Source: Bacillus sp. RO3 (GTDB taxonomy: Bacteria > Bacillota > Bacilli > Bacillales > Bacillaceae_B). Taken from it: a stretch of 62,668 bases of DNA. The stretch's first letter is position 1. Each line of letters opens with the position of its first letter. Of the stretch, positions 36,047-45,033 are shown one piece after another. The stretch is taken from NCBI RefSeq assembly GCF_012911895.1, contig NZ_JAAXCV010000009.1, forward strand, positions 1-62,668. Reading direction: 5' to 3'. The position numbers and the translations under genes are program-made. The notes beneath the pieces were generated by a model that ran no database searches, was not told the DNA's origin, and saw only the letters and a list, made by a program, of their open reading frames with translations.

Positions 36047-37315
36047 CTATAATAATGGAAGGTCATTCGTATGTACCAGGGGAAAGACAATCGAAAAACT
36101 CGTCCCCTTACCCATTCGGCTTTCAACTGTAATCTTCCCTTTCATGGCTTCAATACTACGGTAAGAAACCATAAGTCCGAGTCCCGTCCCTCTTTCCTTG
36201 GTAGAAAAGTAAGGCTCCCCAAGACGGGCTTGCTGTTCTGTGGTCATCCCCATTCCATTGTCAGCGATGGTGATGGTGACATATCCTTTATGAACCTTGG
36301 TTTGGATAGAAAGAGTACCGCCATCGGGCATGGATTCCACAGCATTTTTGATGATATTCAAAAATGCCTGATGAAAGCCCCGTGTACTTCCTTTGATGGT
36401 GGCTTCGGTAATATTCGTATCTACCTGCACGGATTGTTGATTACTCAGAGGTTCAATCATTTCAATCAGTTTATTAAGTTGTTCGGCAACCAGAATATTC
36501 TCCGTATGCTCAGAATCAGGCTTGGCAAAAGTGAGATAGTCATTAATGATTTCTTCTGCCCTGTTCAGTTCTGATGATGCGATGGCCAAATATTGTTCTT
36601 TCTTCCCAGCGGGAATATTTTTTTGGTTGAGCAGTCTCAGGAACCCTTTGATAACGGTTAAAGGGTTCTTCACTTCGTGTGAAATACTGGCAGCCAACTG
36701 GGCCATCACTTCCATTTTTTCGATTTTGACAAGATCTTGCTTCATTTGAATCTGTTTAATTAATGTTTCACATATGTATGTCAGGATAAGAATTCCTACA
36801 GAAGGAAGCAGAATGAAATTAATCATATAACTTTCATCGATCACAAATTCGATCATAGCGTCTGCAATCAGGGCCGCCAGTATGGAATGAATTGTAAAAA
36901 GAACCACAGAGAATGTGATTTTACCCTTGCTGGTTAACTTTGAAAAATTGACCCACTTCATAACGCCAATCGTCAAAAGGTAAATGGTCACGTAAATAAC
37001 AAATGAAACGAGACTCCAACCGTACATCATAGCCCTTGAAGTCAACAGAACGACTAATAAAGCGAAGCCTGTGAGAGGACCACCATACATGATTCCAAGG
37101 ACAAAGGGAATCATCCTTAAATCATGAACACAATAAGGATTCTGGTAAATAGGAGAAAGCATGCACAGGATTATGGCAATACTGAATGAAACGAAGATTG
37201 CAGCCCTTGTAAACAAGCTTTGAAGCATCTTTTTTTCAACAAGGAAAAAAATTAAAAAAATGCTCAAAATGATATAAAAAAAATTGTTGATAACATCCTG
37301 ATTAAAGATAATCAT
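36047..37315 (-). CDS. KinB-like membrane sensor histidine kinase
   Basis: 422 aa. Residues 1-185 contain about six membrane helices; the cytosolic HisKA helix carries SISHEVKNPLTVIKGF (phospho-His ~212), followed by an HATPase domain with N box NIIKNAVESMP, G1 DNGMGMT and G2 GTGLGLMVS. Architecture, length and the HEVKNPLTV motif match KinB, which feeds the sporulation phosphorelay; no KapB lipoprotein or response regulator gene adjoins it, consistent with an orphan phosphorelay kinase. AAAGGGTAAGT precedes the ATG. Confidence 0.85.
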   Translation of the reverse strand: MIIFNQDVINNFFYIILSIFLIFFLVEKKMLQSLFTRAAIFVSFSIAIILCMLSPIYQNPYCVHDLRMIPFVLGIMYGGPLTGFALLVVLLTSRAMMYGWSLVSFVIYVTIYLLTIGVMKWVNFSKLTSKGKITFSVVLFTIHSILAALIADAMIEFVIDESYMINFILLPSVGILILTYICETLIKQIQMKQDLVKIEKMEVMAQLAASISHEVKNPLTVIKGFLRLLNQKNIPAGKKEQYLAIASSELNRAEEIINDYLTFAKPDSEHTENILVAEQLNKLIEMIEPLSNQQSVQVDTNITEATIKGSTRGFHQAFLNIIKNAVESMPDGGTLSIQTKVHKGYVTITIADNGMGMTTEQQARLGEPYFSTKERGTGLGLMVSYRSIEAMKGKITVESRMGKGTSFSIVFPLVHTNDLPLL

Positions 37316-37424
37316 ACTTACCCTTTAACCTTTCACTGAAATTCTCTACTTTACAGAAATTCTACCATACTCCTTCTATAATCGTTACAGATTTATGTAT
37401 AAAATGTTTAAATATCATAAAACA

Positions 37425-37448
37425 ACTCTCTTGAGTACTCAAGAGAGT
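37425..37448 (-). terminator. Palindromic terminator of the ATP-grasp gene
   Basis: A perfect 24-bp palindrome (two 12-bp arms, no loop bases beyond the centre), followed on the minus strand by TGTTTTATG. Weak T-run, so it could also be an operator. Confidence 0.6.
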
Positions 37449-37456
37449 CAATCAGA

Positions 37457-38389
37457 TTACACCCTTTTCAATTGATCTCCAAGATATTTCGCCAGTTCAA
37501 GCATGCCAAATTGTCCGGCCTCAACCTCTGCATCCTTATTGTAATTTGTATTGGTATTTACATCATACGTGTAAATCGTACCTTCTTTATCTTGAATAAA
37601 TTCAATTCCGGCCACATCGATCTTGTTTTCTTTTAAAAATTGTTCATAGGATGAAAGAATCTCGTCTGTATAGTTTTTTCTGATTTGAAAAGCTGGTTTT
37701 TCATCCTGCTCCCCTACTGGACAAAATTGATCATTGACCTGACACGCGTCTGCGGGGCACAATTCAAATCCCTTTGACGTGTCCACCTTCACAGCATACA
37801 TGAATGTACCACCGATGAATTCACAGCGGGTAATGGAAGAGTCAGGGGATTCGATATATTCCTGGATAAGGGTCGTTCCATCTAACGGCTCTTCAAACGC
37901 CGGGCTGTACACATAGTTTTTCAATGCGTCCACAGAATGAAACAGCTGAACGCCCAAGCCTTTTCCTGCGCGGTTATGTTTAGTGATAAACGATGGTTTG
38001 CCAAGTTTTTCAGCCGCTTCAATGATTTGCTCTTTACCGACTGCAGCCAACGTTTTCGGTGTCTTGATACCAGCAGCGTTCAAGGACATATATTGGTTCA
38101 CTTTACTCACTTCCAACCGTAGGGCACGACTTCCATTCAGAACCTTTCGACCGTGCCGCTCCAACCATGCAAGAACACTTTCCGTCAGCTCCGGCGCATA
38201 CCGATGATTACGGGTATGGGAAGATGCACTGATCCGATTATAGAATACCCCTTCCGGCGGCTCTGAAGACAAATCAACGATCCCTTCATCAAGGAACCAT
38301 TCCTCATAAGGCAATTGGAGTTCATCGAGGCGTACTGTCAGATGGTTGGTCCAGTCACTGTTTTCATGAATGATATAAATTTTTTTCAC
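37457..38389 (-). CDS. RimK-like ATP-grasp ligase
   Basis: About 310-aa ATP-grasp protein, a carboxylate-amine ligase fold. Landmarks: KHNRAGKGLGVQLF (ATP-binding glycine loop, ~138), LIQEYIESPD (nucleotide-binding strand), and the Mg-binding end DVNTNTNYN (~287). The substrate is unknown; RimK-type members add amino acids such as glutamate to proteins or metabolites. The start is GTG 38389, 7 nt after GGGGT; ATG 38395 and 38437 are alternatives. Confidence 0.82.
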   Translation of the reverse strand: MKKIYIIHENSDWTNHLTVRLDELQLPYEEWFLDEGIVDLSSEPPEGVFYNRISASSHTRNHRYAPELTESVLAWLERHGRKVLNGSRALRLEVSKVNQYMSLNAAGIKTPKTLAAVGKEQIIEAAEKLGKPSFITKHNRAGKGLGVQLFHSVDALKNYVYSPAFEEPLDGTTLIQEYIESPDSSITRCEFIGGTFMYAVKVDTSKGFELCPADACQVNDQFCPVGEQDEKPAFQIRKNYTDEILSSYEQFLKENKIDVAGIEFIQDKEGTIYTYDVNTNTNYNKDAEVEAGQFGMLELAKYLGDQLKRV

Positions 38390-38484
38390 GATCATTACCC
38401 CATTTGCTTGTAGGATTCTGTTTAATTCTATAAACACAAAGTAATCCTACTATAAAAGTAGGATTTAGGTCAATATTCACGTTC

Positions 38485-38943
38485 TCATTTAGATTTCCTG
38501 TCGCTTCTGATCTGGATTTTCATCCCACTCTTTGTAATGGGTTCACCTCTCGAAACATCATGAGAGAGGGAAGGTCTTTGGTCTTCCTTCAATATATCCC
38601 TAATTTCCTGTAAAACTTCAATGTTCGTCGTCTGTTTCAGCTTGTATTGCTCCTCTCCGCCCTTTAAGCGGTTAACCACTTTTATAACCAGGAAGATGCT
38701 CACGGCAACGAGCATAAAGTCTACAAGAGCTTGCAGGAATTTTCCCAATTCAATCACCTCTGCTCCAATTCGAAGGTGCAGGCCTTCTAAGTTTATTCCT
38801 CCAAACAATATACCGATAGTTGGCATCATCATGTCTTCCACGAGAGATTCGACGATCTTGCCGAATGCCGATCCAATGATGACGGCAATGGCGAGATCAA
38901 TAACATTCCCCCTTGAAATAAATTGTTTAAATTCAGACCACAT
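38485..38943 (-). CDS. mscL: Large-conductance mechanosensitive channel
   Basis: 152-aa MscL: amphipathic N-helix (FKQFISRGNVIDLAIAVIIG), TM1 to about residue 42, periplasmic loop, TM2 ALVDFMLVAVSIFLVIKVVN (~70-90) and a C-terminal cytosolic helix. Pentameric emergency valve opened by membrane tension. The C-terminal tail is longer and more basic than in E. coli (136 aa). GTAGGTGAATGGAGC precedes the ATG. Confidence 0.95.
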   Translation of the reverse strand: MWSEFKQFISRGNVIDLAIAVIIGSAFGKIVESLVEDMMMPTIGILFGGINLEGLHLRIGAEVIELGKFLQALVDFMLVAVSIFLVIKVVNRLKGGEEQYKLKQTTNIEVLQEIRDILKEDQRPSLSHDVSRGEPITKSGMKIQIRSDRKSK

Positions 38944-39021
38944 GCTCCATTCACCTACCGCTTCATTACTTTAAACATATGGCAGAAACAAGTGACTTAT
39001 GAAGACAAGGGTAAAAAAGTC

Positions 39022-39117
39022 TTACAGAAGGAATTTTCCTACGATAACGATCAGCACAATGCATGCAACAATGCCCATTAACACCACAAGCATTTTCTCT
39101 TCTTTATTCTCTGACAC
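39022..39117 (-). CDS. 31-aa single-pass membrane peptide
   Basis: A GTG-started ORF, 8 nt after GGAGG, encodes a charged head (SENKEEK) followed by a hydrophobic helix of about 20 residues (MLVVLMGIVACIVLIVIVG) and KFLL. It lies between the LacI-type regulator and mscL on the same strand. Too small for standard gene finders. No homology claimed; the topology (N-in or N-out) is unknown. Confidence 0.6.
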   Translation of the reverse strand: MSENKEEKMLVVLMGIVACIVLIVIVGKFLL

Positions 39118-39146
39118 TTTTTATGCCTCCTCGAGCTTAGTATGTT

Positions 39147-40109
39147 TTATACGGTTTGCCGATCAAATAATTTCGTATGCAGGATGACCGGATACGGGTC
39201 TTCATTTTCAAGGAATAGTTTAAATGATTCCTGTCCCACTTTTTGTATGGGCACTTCAAAGGAAGTGATATTCAATGCATCTGCGATGGGATGATTATCG
39301 AAACTTAAGATAGCCATTTCTTCGGGTATGCTGATCCCTCTTTTCCCTGCCTCTGTCACCATACCGGCCGAAACCTGATCACTCGTTACAATAATGGCAG
39401 TAGGCTTGTCTGTAAGTTCTTTCCACTCCTTCACGACGTTTCTCCCGTCCTCTAGATGATAGCAGTCATTAAAGATCCACTCATCTCGCACATATAGACC
39501 CGCTGATTCCAACCCATCGTGAAAACCCCTTATTCTTTCTTCACTATTCGTTCCGAAGGTTCGATGCAAGCACAAGCCTATACGGGAGTGACCCTTTGAA
39601 TGTAGATAGTGAACTCCTTTCCTGATTGCCTGATAGTGATCGATATACACCTTTTTATATGGATGACCATTCACATTTTCGCAAAAAACGACGTTGGTGT
39701 TTTCAAGGAACGGCGTGATTACATCCAATGAATTTGACCTTGACGTCAAGATCAAACCGTCTACTTCTTTCATTTGCATGCGTCGAAAAGCATCAAGCTC
39801 TGCCTCCTTGTCATAATTGGTTTGAAAAAGTTGCATATGATAGCCATGCTTTAACGCCTCCCCTGCGATCCCCTGGAGAATTTCACCAAAGTAGGGCAGG
39901 TTTAAGAAGGGCAGGACCACACCTATGCTATATGTTTTTCCTTTGGATAAATGCACTGCATTCGCGTTCTTTATGTAGTTTAATTTCCCTATCGCCTCGA
40001 GGACCTTCTTGCGCTTTTCCTCCTTCACATAAGGGTGCTCATTCAGCACCCGTGAAACCGTCGATACAGAAACTCCCGCCATCTTTGCGATACTTCGGAT
40101 ATTTGTCAT
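39147..40109 (-). CDS. LacI-family transcriptional regulator
   Basis: 320 aa: N-terminal HTH with the LacI hinge signature (SIAKMAGVSVSTVSRVLNEH at 5-25, then NYIKN) and a periplasmic-binding-protein-like effector domain. The effector is unknown. Ribosome binding site GAGGTGTCTAT. A perfect LacI-type operator lies 84 bp upstream, suggesting autoregulation. No sugar operon is adjacent; only a 44-aa ORF is divergent. Confidence 0.92.
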   Translation of the reverse strand: MTNIRSIAKMAGVSVSTVSRVLNEHPYVKEEKRKKVLEAIGKLNYIKNANAVHLSKGKTYSIGVVLPFLNLPYFGEILQGIAGEALKHGYHMQLFQTNYDKEAELDAFRRMQMKEVDGLILTSRSNSLDVITPFLENTNVVFCENVNGHPYKKVYIDHYQAIRKGVHYLHSKGHSRIGLCLHRTFGTNSEERIRGFHDGLESAGLYVRDEWIFNDCYHLEDGRNVVKEWKELTDKPTAIIVTSDQVSAGMVTEAGKRGISIPEEMAILSFDNHPIADALNITSFEVPIQKVGQESFKLFLENEDPYPVILHTKLFDRQTV

Positions 40110-40192
40110 ATAGACACCTCACATTGGTTTTGGTCCAAGTATTCCAGACATCACCCCATTTATAGCAACCTGATGAAATTTAAGTCTTGCCA

Positions 40193-40206
40193 TGAAACGC
40201 GTTTCA
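40193..40206. promoter_or_regulatory. LacI-family operator
   Basis: TGAAACGCGTTTCA is a perfect 14-bp palindrome between the LacI-type regulator gene and a divergent 44-aa ORF. It is near, but not identical to, a CcpA cre site, whose central CG is GC here. Confidence 0.75.
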
Positions 40207-40273
40207 CACGTTAGAGTGAATCATGTAAGGGATGCCCCTTGCAAAATAAAAAGATGAAAAGGAGGCGGTAATC

Positions 40274-40408
40274 ATGCTGGGCATTTTATTCTTACCTGCC
40301 TTGTGTGCCGTCATCATTGGAGGAAGCTATGCTGCATTGAAGCCCATCCATTTCTATACCCCCCACGATCCAGATGATCCTTTTGAACAAATATTTAAGA
40401 TCAGATGA
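40274..40408 (+). CDS. 44-aa membrane-anchored peptide
   Basis: ATG preceded by AAAAGGAGGCGGTAATC, a near-ideal binding site. The ORF encodes an N-terminal hydrophobic helix (LGILFLPALCAVIIGGSYAAL, residues 2-22) and an acidic, proline-containing tail (HDPDDPF). It ends before a good terminator. Position downstream of the LacI-type operator suggests it belongs to that regulon. Function unknown. Confidence 0.6.
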   Translation: MLGILFLPALCAVIIGGSYAALKPIHFYTPHDPDDPFEQIFKIR

Positions 40409-40421
40409 TACCCATGAGACT

Positions 40422-40449
40422 GCCTGCTTTCTGTAAAGCAGGCTTTTAT
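40422..40449. terminator. Terminator between the 44-aa ORF and the HxlR gene
   Basis: 9-bp stem GCCTGCTTT/AAAGCAGGC with a CTGT loop and TTTTATT on the plus side; overlaps the end of the convergent gene. Confidence 0.85.
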
Positions 40450-40754
40450 TCAACCCACTTGGATGCCCAAATCTGAACAGCCTCCAACACAGGCTGAAGT
40501 TCTTTGCCTCTTGTTGTTAAGCTGTAAAGAACTTTAACCGGTTTCTCGTCCAGGACTTCCCGAAAGATGATCCCGTTTTCTTCAAGCTCTTTTAGTCTGT
40601 CTGCCAATACTTTCTGACTTATATTCGGTATTTGTTCATTTATATCTTTAAAACGGCATGTTCCGTCAAATAATACTTTTATGATCATCCCGATCCAACG
40701 CTTTCCCAATAGTTCAAAGGCGGCGGCATATTTGGGACATAGTCTTGTTTCCAT
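40446..40754 (-). CDS. HxlR/DUF24-family redox regulator, YodB-like
   Basis: 102-aa winged HTH of the MarR/DUF24 type. The conserved N-terminal cysteine (METRLCPK, Cys6) is that of the thiol sensors YodB, HypR and CatR; body FELLGKRWIGMIIKVL and RFKDINEQIP…LADRLKELE are typical. Unlike YodB it ends soon after the wing and lacks the C-terminal Cys pair, so intermolecular disulfide with those residues is impossible; it would resemble one-Cys members. Divergent from a nitroreductase gene, as YodB is from YodC. Confidence 0.87.
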   Translation of the reverse strand: METRLCPKYAAAFELLGKRWIGMIIKVLFDGTCRFKDINEQIPNISQKVLADRLKELEENGIIFREVLDEKPVKVLYSLTTRGKELQPVLEAVQIWASKWVE

Positions 40755-40827
40755 TCATAACACATCCTAAATTGTTTTCCCTTGACGCATACTAAAACGT
40801 CAGTTATATTGTTCATATTGTTTATCC

Positions 40828-40844
40828 ACTTACAAAAAGTAAGT
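40828..40844. promoter_or_regulatory. Candidate YodB-type operator
   Basis: ACTTAC-N5-GTAAGT, a perfect 6-bp inverted repeat with an A5 spacer in the region between the divergent HxlR and nitroreductase genes. Placement and inverted-repeat type fit DUF24 regulators. Confidence 0.6.
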
Positions 40845-40901
40845 AACCAACAAATATATACCATATTGTAACATTTTTTTGATCATCAAGGAGGCTTTAC
40901 A

Positions 40902-41513
40902 ATGGATAATTTTTTTCAACTCGTCGACGAACGACGCTCAACAAAAGTATACGATCCTCAAGTGGAAATTCCCCGGGAGGAATTAGTCAGCCTGCTTGGG
41001 ACAGCAGGAAAAGCACCATCTGCATGGAATCTCCAGCAATGGAAATTCTTGGTCTTTGATACGAAAGAAGTTCAGGAACGCTTATTACCAATTGCCTATC
41101 ATCAGCAGCAGGTTCAAGATGCTTCTGCTGTCGTGGCTGTACTTGGCGACCTTGAAGCCAATAAGAATATCGACCCCGTCTTTGATCCAGCCATTGAAAA
41201 AGGAGAAATGACCGCTGAAATCAAAGAGGTCTTAAAGAAACAAATTGACGGTGCCTACAGCCGGGACGATTATCCACGGGATGCCGCTTTCAGTAATGCA
41301 TCCTTGGCCGCAATGCAATTCATGCTTGCTGCGAAAGCAAAGGGCTGGGATACCTGCCCGATCGGAGGCTTCAACCCTGCGGCGCTCGTATCCGAATTCA
41401 ATGTGTCGGAGCGCTACATCCCGATCATGCTCATAACAATCGGAAAACCACTGCAGGAAGCACGCAAATCCGGACGATTGGATATCCGCAACTTAATTGA
41501 TTGGGCAGAATAA
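40902..41513 (+). CDS. YodC-like nitroreductase family protein
   Basis: 203-aa FMN-dependent oxidoreductase fold. N-terminal RRSTKVYDP, FMN loop GKAPSAWNLQQW near residue 36, and C-terminal GWDTCPIGGF then IGKPLQEARKS near the end. YodC in B. subtilis is induced by diamide and quinones and thought to detoxify them with NAD(P)H. CAAGGAGGCTTTACA precedes the ATG. Operator and divergent regulator support a thiol/quinone stress role. Confidence 0.9.
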   Translation: MDNFFQLVDERRSTKVYDPQVEIPREELVSLLGTAGKAPSAWNLQQWKFLVFDTKEVQERLLPIAYHQQQVQDASAVVAVLGDLEANKNIDPVFDPAIEKGEMTAEIKEVLKKQIDGAYSRDDYPRDAAFSNASLAAMQFMLAAKAKGWDTCPIGGFNPAALVSEFNVSERYIPIMLITIGKPLQEARKSGRLDIRNLIDWAE

Positions 41514-41521
41514 AGCATACG

Positions 41522-41553
41522 AAAAGACCACATCCTTATGGCTGTGGTCTTTT
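41522..41553. terminator. Terminator between the nitroreductase gene and cydC
   Basis: 11-bp stem AAAAGACCACA/TGTGGTCTTTT, usable by both convergent genes. Confidence 0.92.
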
Positions 41554-41564
41554 CTAAAGGCTCT

Positions 41565-43274
41565 TTATAAGAGTACACTCTTTTCAATCTGTTTCATTTC
41601 ATAAAAGTATCCTTTTTTCCTCATCAGTTCATCAAAACTTCCCGCTTCCACCACTTTCCCATGATCCATGACGACAATTTGGTCCATGTCTTCAAGACCT
41701 GTCAACCTGTGACTGATCAAGATCAAGGTGTCTCCTTCGGCTATGCGATAAAGATGCGAAAAGATTTCCTTCTCCATCAATGCATCTACTGAGGATGTCG
41801 GTTCATCCAACATCCACAGCGCTGCCCCCTTCAGCAGTGCCCTTGCAATCGCCAGACGCTGCTTTTCTCCGCCTGAAAGGTTTTCCCCTCTCTCTAATAC
41901 AGGGTCTTCTAAAGATAGATGATCAAGCTTCACCCTCTCCAATGCAGATTCCATCTGGCTGTCAGTCAGTCCATCCTTCACCAGCATAAGATTATCCTTC
42001 ACTGTTCCATAGAAGAAATGGTTTTCTTGAAGAACCACATTCGCTCCAGCCCATAAAGATTCTTTATCCGTATCCATAAGGGATGTATCGTTCACCAATA
42101 TGGATCCTTCGTCCTTGGGGTAGAAATGTAACATTAGTTGAAGCAATGTAGACTTCCCAGATCCCGAGGGACCAACAATAGCTGTTTTGGATCCGGCCGG
42201 CAGCTCAAGGCTCACTTTATCCAGTGCCTTCCTTTCTTCTCCATCAAAGGAAAAGCTCACATCTCTGACACTAAATGAGGGAGCCTTACTGTCTAAGATA
42301 CCGCCATAGGATCTTCCTTCCCTTACTTCTGACATGACGGTAGAAAGTCTGTTTGCAGCCTTACGGGAATCTTCATAATGGATGGGAAGGATGGCCATGG
42401 GTGTTGCATTCTCAAATACGGTTAATGAAATCATGACAAGCATCGCCAGGAATATCCCGTCTAAATCTCCCTCCCCCACTGAATAAGCACCCACAGCCAG
42501 AATCAACCACGAGATGAGAAGGGACACCAGTGTATTCGCTGAATGACTAAAGAGGGAATAGGTGCTCTCCCGTTCCTGCTCATTCACATATTCTGTTGCA
42601 GCCTGAACAAGGTTCCTCTCTTTATCCTCCAGCCTCTGGTATAGTTTAAGGTCCCTGAATCCATAAAGAAATTCCGTTACTTCAGTGGACAAATCCCCTC
42701 TTCGTTTCCTCACCGACCCATCAATCCCCTTTAGTTTAAGAGCAAAAAATGCAGGGACGATAAACCCTGTCAACAGAAGCCCCCCGAGAAGGATGAATGC
42801 TGTGGAAAGGGAATAAAACATGGTAAATAGAATGGTGCTTAAGAACACCATTACCATGATGACCGGTGGATAGAACACACGCAGGAAGAAATTCTGCAGG
42901 CTCTCTACATCGCCGACTATTCTTGAAAGGAGATCGCCACTTCTATAACGTTGGAAAATTCCTGGTGCCAACGGCTCGATTTTTTCATAAATGGCAACTC
43001 GTAAGTTCGCCAGGATCGTGAAGGTGGCCCGATGGGAAAAATACCGTTCGGCATACCTGCTTAACGCCTTTGTAAAGCCAAACAACTTCAAAAGAGCGAT
43101 CATCACCGTCAATGCATAGAGAGGCACCTCTAAAGCCGCTTTGGATATTAGGTATCCACTTGAAGCAAATAATCCGACAGAGGTGATTCCAGCCAGGAAA
43201 CCGAATAGGATCGAATAGACAATATCCTTTTTCTCCTTCATCAACAATTTCACGACAAACCCTAACTCTTTCAT
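41565..43274 (-). CDS. cydC: Thiol reductant ABC exporter subunit CydC
   Basis: 569-aa half-transporter: six membrane helices (residues 1-310) and an ABC ATPase with Walker A GPSGSGKSTLL near 360, signature LSGGEKQRLAIARALL near 470 and Walker B LWMLDEPTSSVD near 487. With CydD it exports cysteine/glutathione-type thiols needed to assemble cytochrome bd. The membrane half contains SGYLISKAALEVPLYAL and YAERYFSHRATF, as in CydC. Starts within the last 4 bases of cydD (ATGA), so translation is coupled. Confidence 0.9.
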   Translation of the reverse strand: MKELGFVVKLLMKEKKDIVYSILFGFLAGITSVGLFASSGYLISKAALEVPLYALTVMIALLKLFGFTKALSRYAERYFSHRATFTILANLRVAIYEKIEPLAPGIFQRYRSGDLLSRIVGDVESLQNFFLRVFYPPVIMVMVFLSTILFTMFYSLSTAFILLGGLLLTGFIVPAFFALKLKGIDGSVRKRRGDLSTEVTEFLYGFRDLKLYQRLEDKERNLVQAATEYVNEQERESTYSLFSHSANTLVSLLISWLILAVGAYSVGEGDLDGIFLAMLVMISLTVFENATPMAILPIHYEDSRKAANRLSTVMSEVREGRSYGGILDSKAPSFSVRDVSFSFDGEERKALDKVSLELPAGSKTAIVGPSGSGKSTLLQLMLHFYPKDEGSILVNDTSLMDTDKESLWAGANVVLQENHFFYGTVKDNLMLVKDGLTDSQMESALERVKLDHLSLEDPVLERGENLSGGEKQRLAIARALLKGAALWMLDEPTSSVDALMEKEIFSHLYRIAEGDTLILISHRLTGLEDMDQIVVMDHGKVVEAGSFDELMRKKGYFYEMKQIEKSVLL

Positions 43275-45004
43275 TCCATCTTCACTCCTTGCTGTACTGT
43301 CACCATTTCACGATAAAGAGAAGAAGATTCCATCAGTTCCTCATGCGTTCCAATGCCTGCCATCCTTCCTTTGTCCAAGAATAAGATCTGATCAGCTTTC
43401 CGAATCGTATGAAGGCGGTGGGCTACCGTAATCACCGTTGAATACCCGGACAATTCCCTTATGGAAGCCTGAAGGATCCTCTCGGTGTGAAGGTCCAGTC
43501 CCGTTGTCGGCTCGTCAAAAAGAAGAATCGACGGTTTTTTGAGAAAAGCTCTTGCTATGGCGATACGCTGCTTCTCTCCTCCCGAAAGACCTCTCCCTCC
43601 TTCGCCTATAAGAGTGTCAAAGCCTTTTTCGAGCCCTGAGATCATTTGAGAGGTCCCTGCTTTTTCTGCAGCGTATTCCATTTCTTCACGGGTGATCCCC
43701 TCTCTCCCACCAATTGCGATATTCTCGGCAATCGTGCCTGAGAATAAATACGGATTCTGGGATATATAACTCAGTTGGTCAAACCAGTCTTTTTCATCAA
43801 GTTCCGTTCTCTGGACCCCATTAATGATAATTTCTCCTTCAGCAGGGTCCAGCAATCCGGCAAACAGATGAAGAAGTGTTGTTTTTCCTGCTCCACTCTG
43901 ACCGACAATGGCCACTTGGCTGCACGGAGGAAAGGAAGCCGAAATCCCCTGAAGGGAAAATCCTTTATCCTTATAAGAAAACCGGACATTTTTCCATTCG
44001 ATTGTGGGTGGTGCCCCATTCCATTCAACCTTCTCGATTCCCCAGCTTACAGATTCATCCTCTTCTTTCAGTTCTTCCATCACTTTCTTTCCGGCTCCCA
44101 TACTGCCACGTCCAGTATGAAAGGCATGCCCCAGTTCTTTCAGTGAAAGATAGAATTCCGGTGCCAGGACAAGAACAAAAAAAGCGGTGAAAAATGAAAT
44201 ACTTTCAAAGACGACCAACCTCAATCCCACTTCAAGGGCAATCAGTCCGATGCTTAACATGGATATGAACTCTAGCATCAAGGATGATAAGAAAGCAGTC
44301 TTCAGTACTTCCATGGTGGCTTCTCGAAAGTCCAGACTGCTCGATCGTATCCCTTCTTTCTGCAGATCGCTTCTTCCAAGCAGCTTCAAGGTCGTCAGTC
44401 CTTGGAGTGTATCGAGAAAACGGCCTGAAAAAGCCGTCAACTTATCCATTTGTTCCTCAGATTTTTTTTTGGTCATCACTCCTATAATGGCCATAAATAA
44501 AGGAATGAAGGGTGCTGTTATGACCATGATCAGACCGGTGTAAAGATGCTCATTGAAAATGACCGTTAATAGTATCAACGGTACGATGGTCGTTTGAATC
44601 CTTTGGGGGATATATTGACTGTAATATCCATCCAGCCCGTCCACTGCATCCATCATCGTACTGACCTTCTGCCCTGATTGACCTCGAAGGGAAGCCTGCA
44701 GAGGATTATTTGCCCATTTGGTAAGCAGCCTTTTTCTCAATTCGGTCCTTACCTTTGAAGACATCCTGATCCCGATTCTTCCATTTGCATTGGAAAGGAT
44801 TGCTCTTCCTGCCAATATGACAAGTAAAGCCCAAAGCAATGGAAGGATATCCCGGAATTCGGCTCCCTGTATAAACATATTATCTACAATGCTAACGAGC
44901 AGATAGGCTTGCCCAATCACGACTACCCCCATTCCAAGGGATGTTGCATAGAGGGTCACCATGGATGCTTTCTGCTGTTTAGCTAATTGATTCAGTTCTT
45001 TCAT
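43271..45004 (-). CDS. cydD: Thiol reductant ABC exporter subunit CydD
   Basis: About 577-aa half-transporter with six membrane helices and an ATPase: Walker A GQSGAGKTTLL near 365, signature LSGGEKQRIAIARAFL near 485 and Walker B ILLFDEPTTGLD near 502. The YYSQYIPQRIQT loop and SMLMEL-type helix match CydD. Start ATG 45004 follows GAGG; the upstream GTG 45049 lies inside a Rex box and has no binding site. No cydAB genes precede it here, unlike the cydABCD operon of B. subtilis. Confidence 0.9.
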   Translation of the reverse strand: MKELNQLAKQQKASMVTLYATSLGMGVVVIGQAYLLVSIVDNMFIQGAEFRDILPLLWALLVILAGRAILSNANGRIGIRMSSKVRTELRKRLLTKWANNPLQASLRGQSGQKVSTMMDAVDGLDGYYSQYIPQRIQTTIVPLILLTVIFNEHLYTGLIMVITAPFIPLFMAIIGVMTKKKSEEQMDKLTAFSGRFLDTLQGLTTLKLLGRSDLQKEGIRSSSLDFREATMEVLKTAFLSSLMLEFISMLSIGLIALEVGLRLVVFESISFFTAFFVLVLAPEFYLSLKELGHAFHTGRGSMGAGKKVMEELKEEDESVSWGIEKVEWNGAPPTIEWKNVRFSYKDKGFSLQGISASFPPCSQVAIVGQSGAGKTTLLHLFAGLLDPAEGEIIINGVQRTELDEKDWFDQLSYISQNPYLFSGTIAENIAIGGREGITREEMEYAAEKAGTSQMISGLEKGFDTLIGEGGRGLSGGEKQRIAIARAFLKKPSILLFDEPTTGLDLHTERILQASIRELSGYSTVITVAHRLHTIRKADQILFLDKGRMAGIGTHEELMESSSLYREMVTVQQGVKME

Positions 45005-45033
45005 TACCTTCCTCAACTCCAGAAGTTTAAAGT

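Noticed and set aside
39728..40165. 145-codon plus-strand frame
   Set aside because: Antisense shadow of the LacI-family gene; no ribosome binding site.
40193..40206. CcpA cre site
   Set aside because: The palindrome's centre is GC, while cre needs CG; a LacI-family operator for the adjacent regulator fits better.
43775..44146. 123-codon plus-strand frame
   Set aside because: Antisense shadow of cydD.
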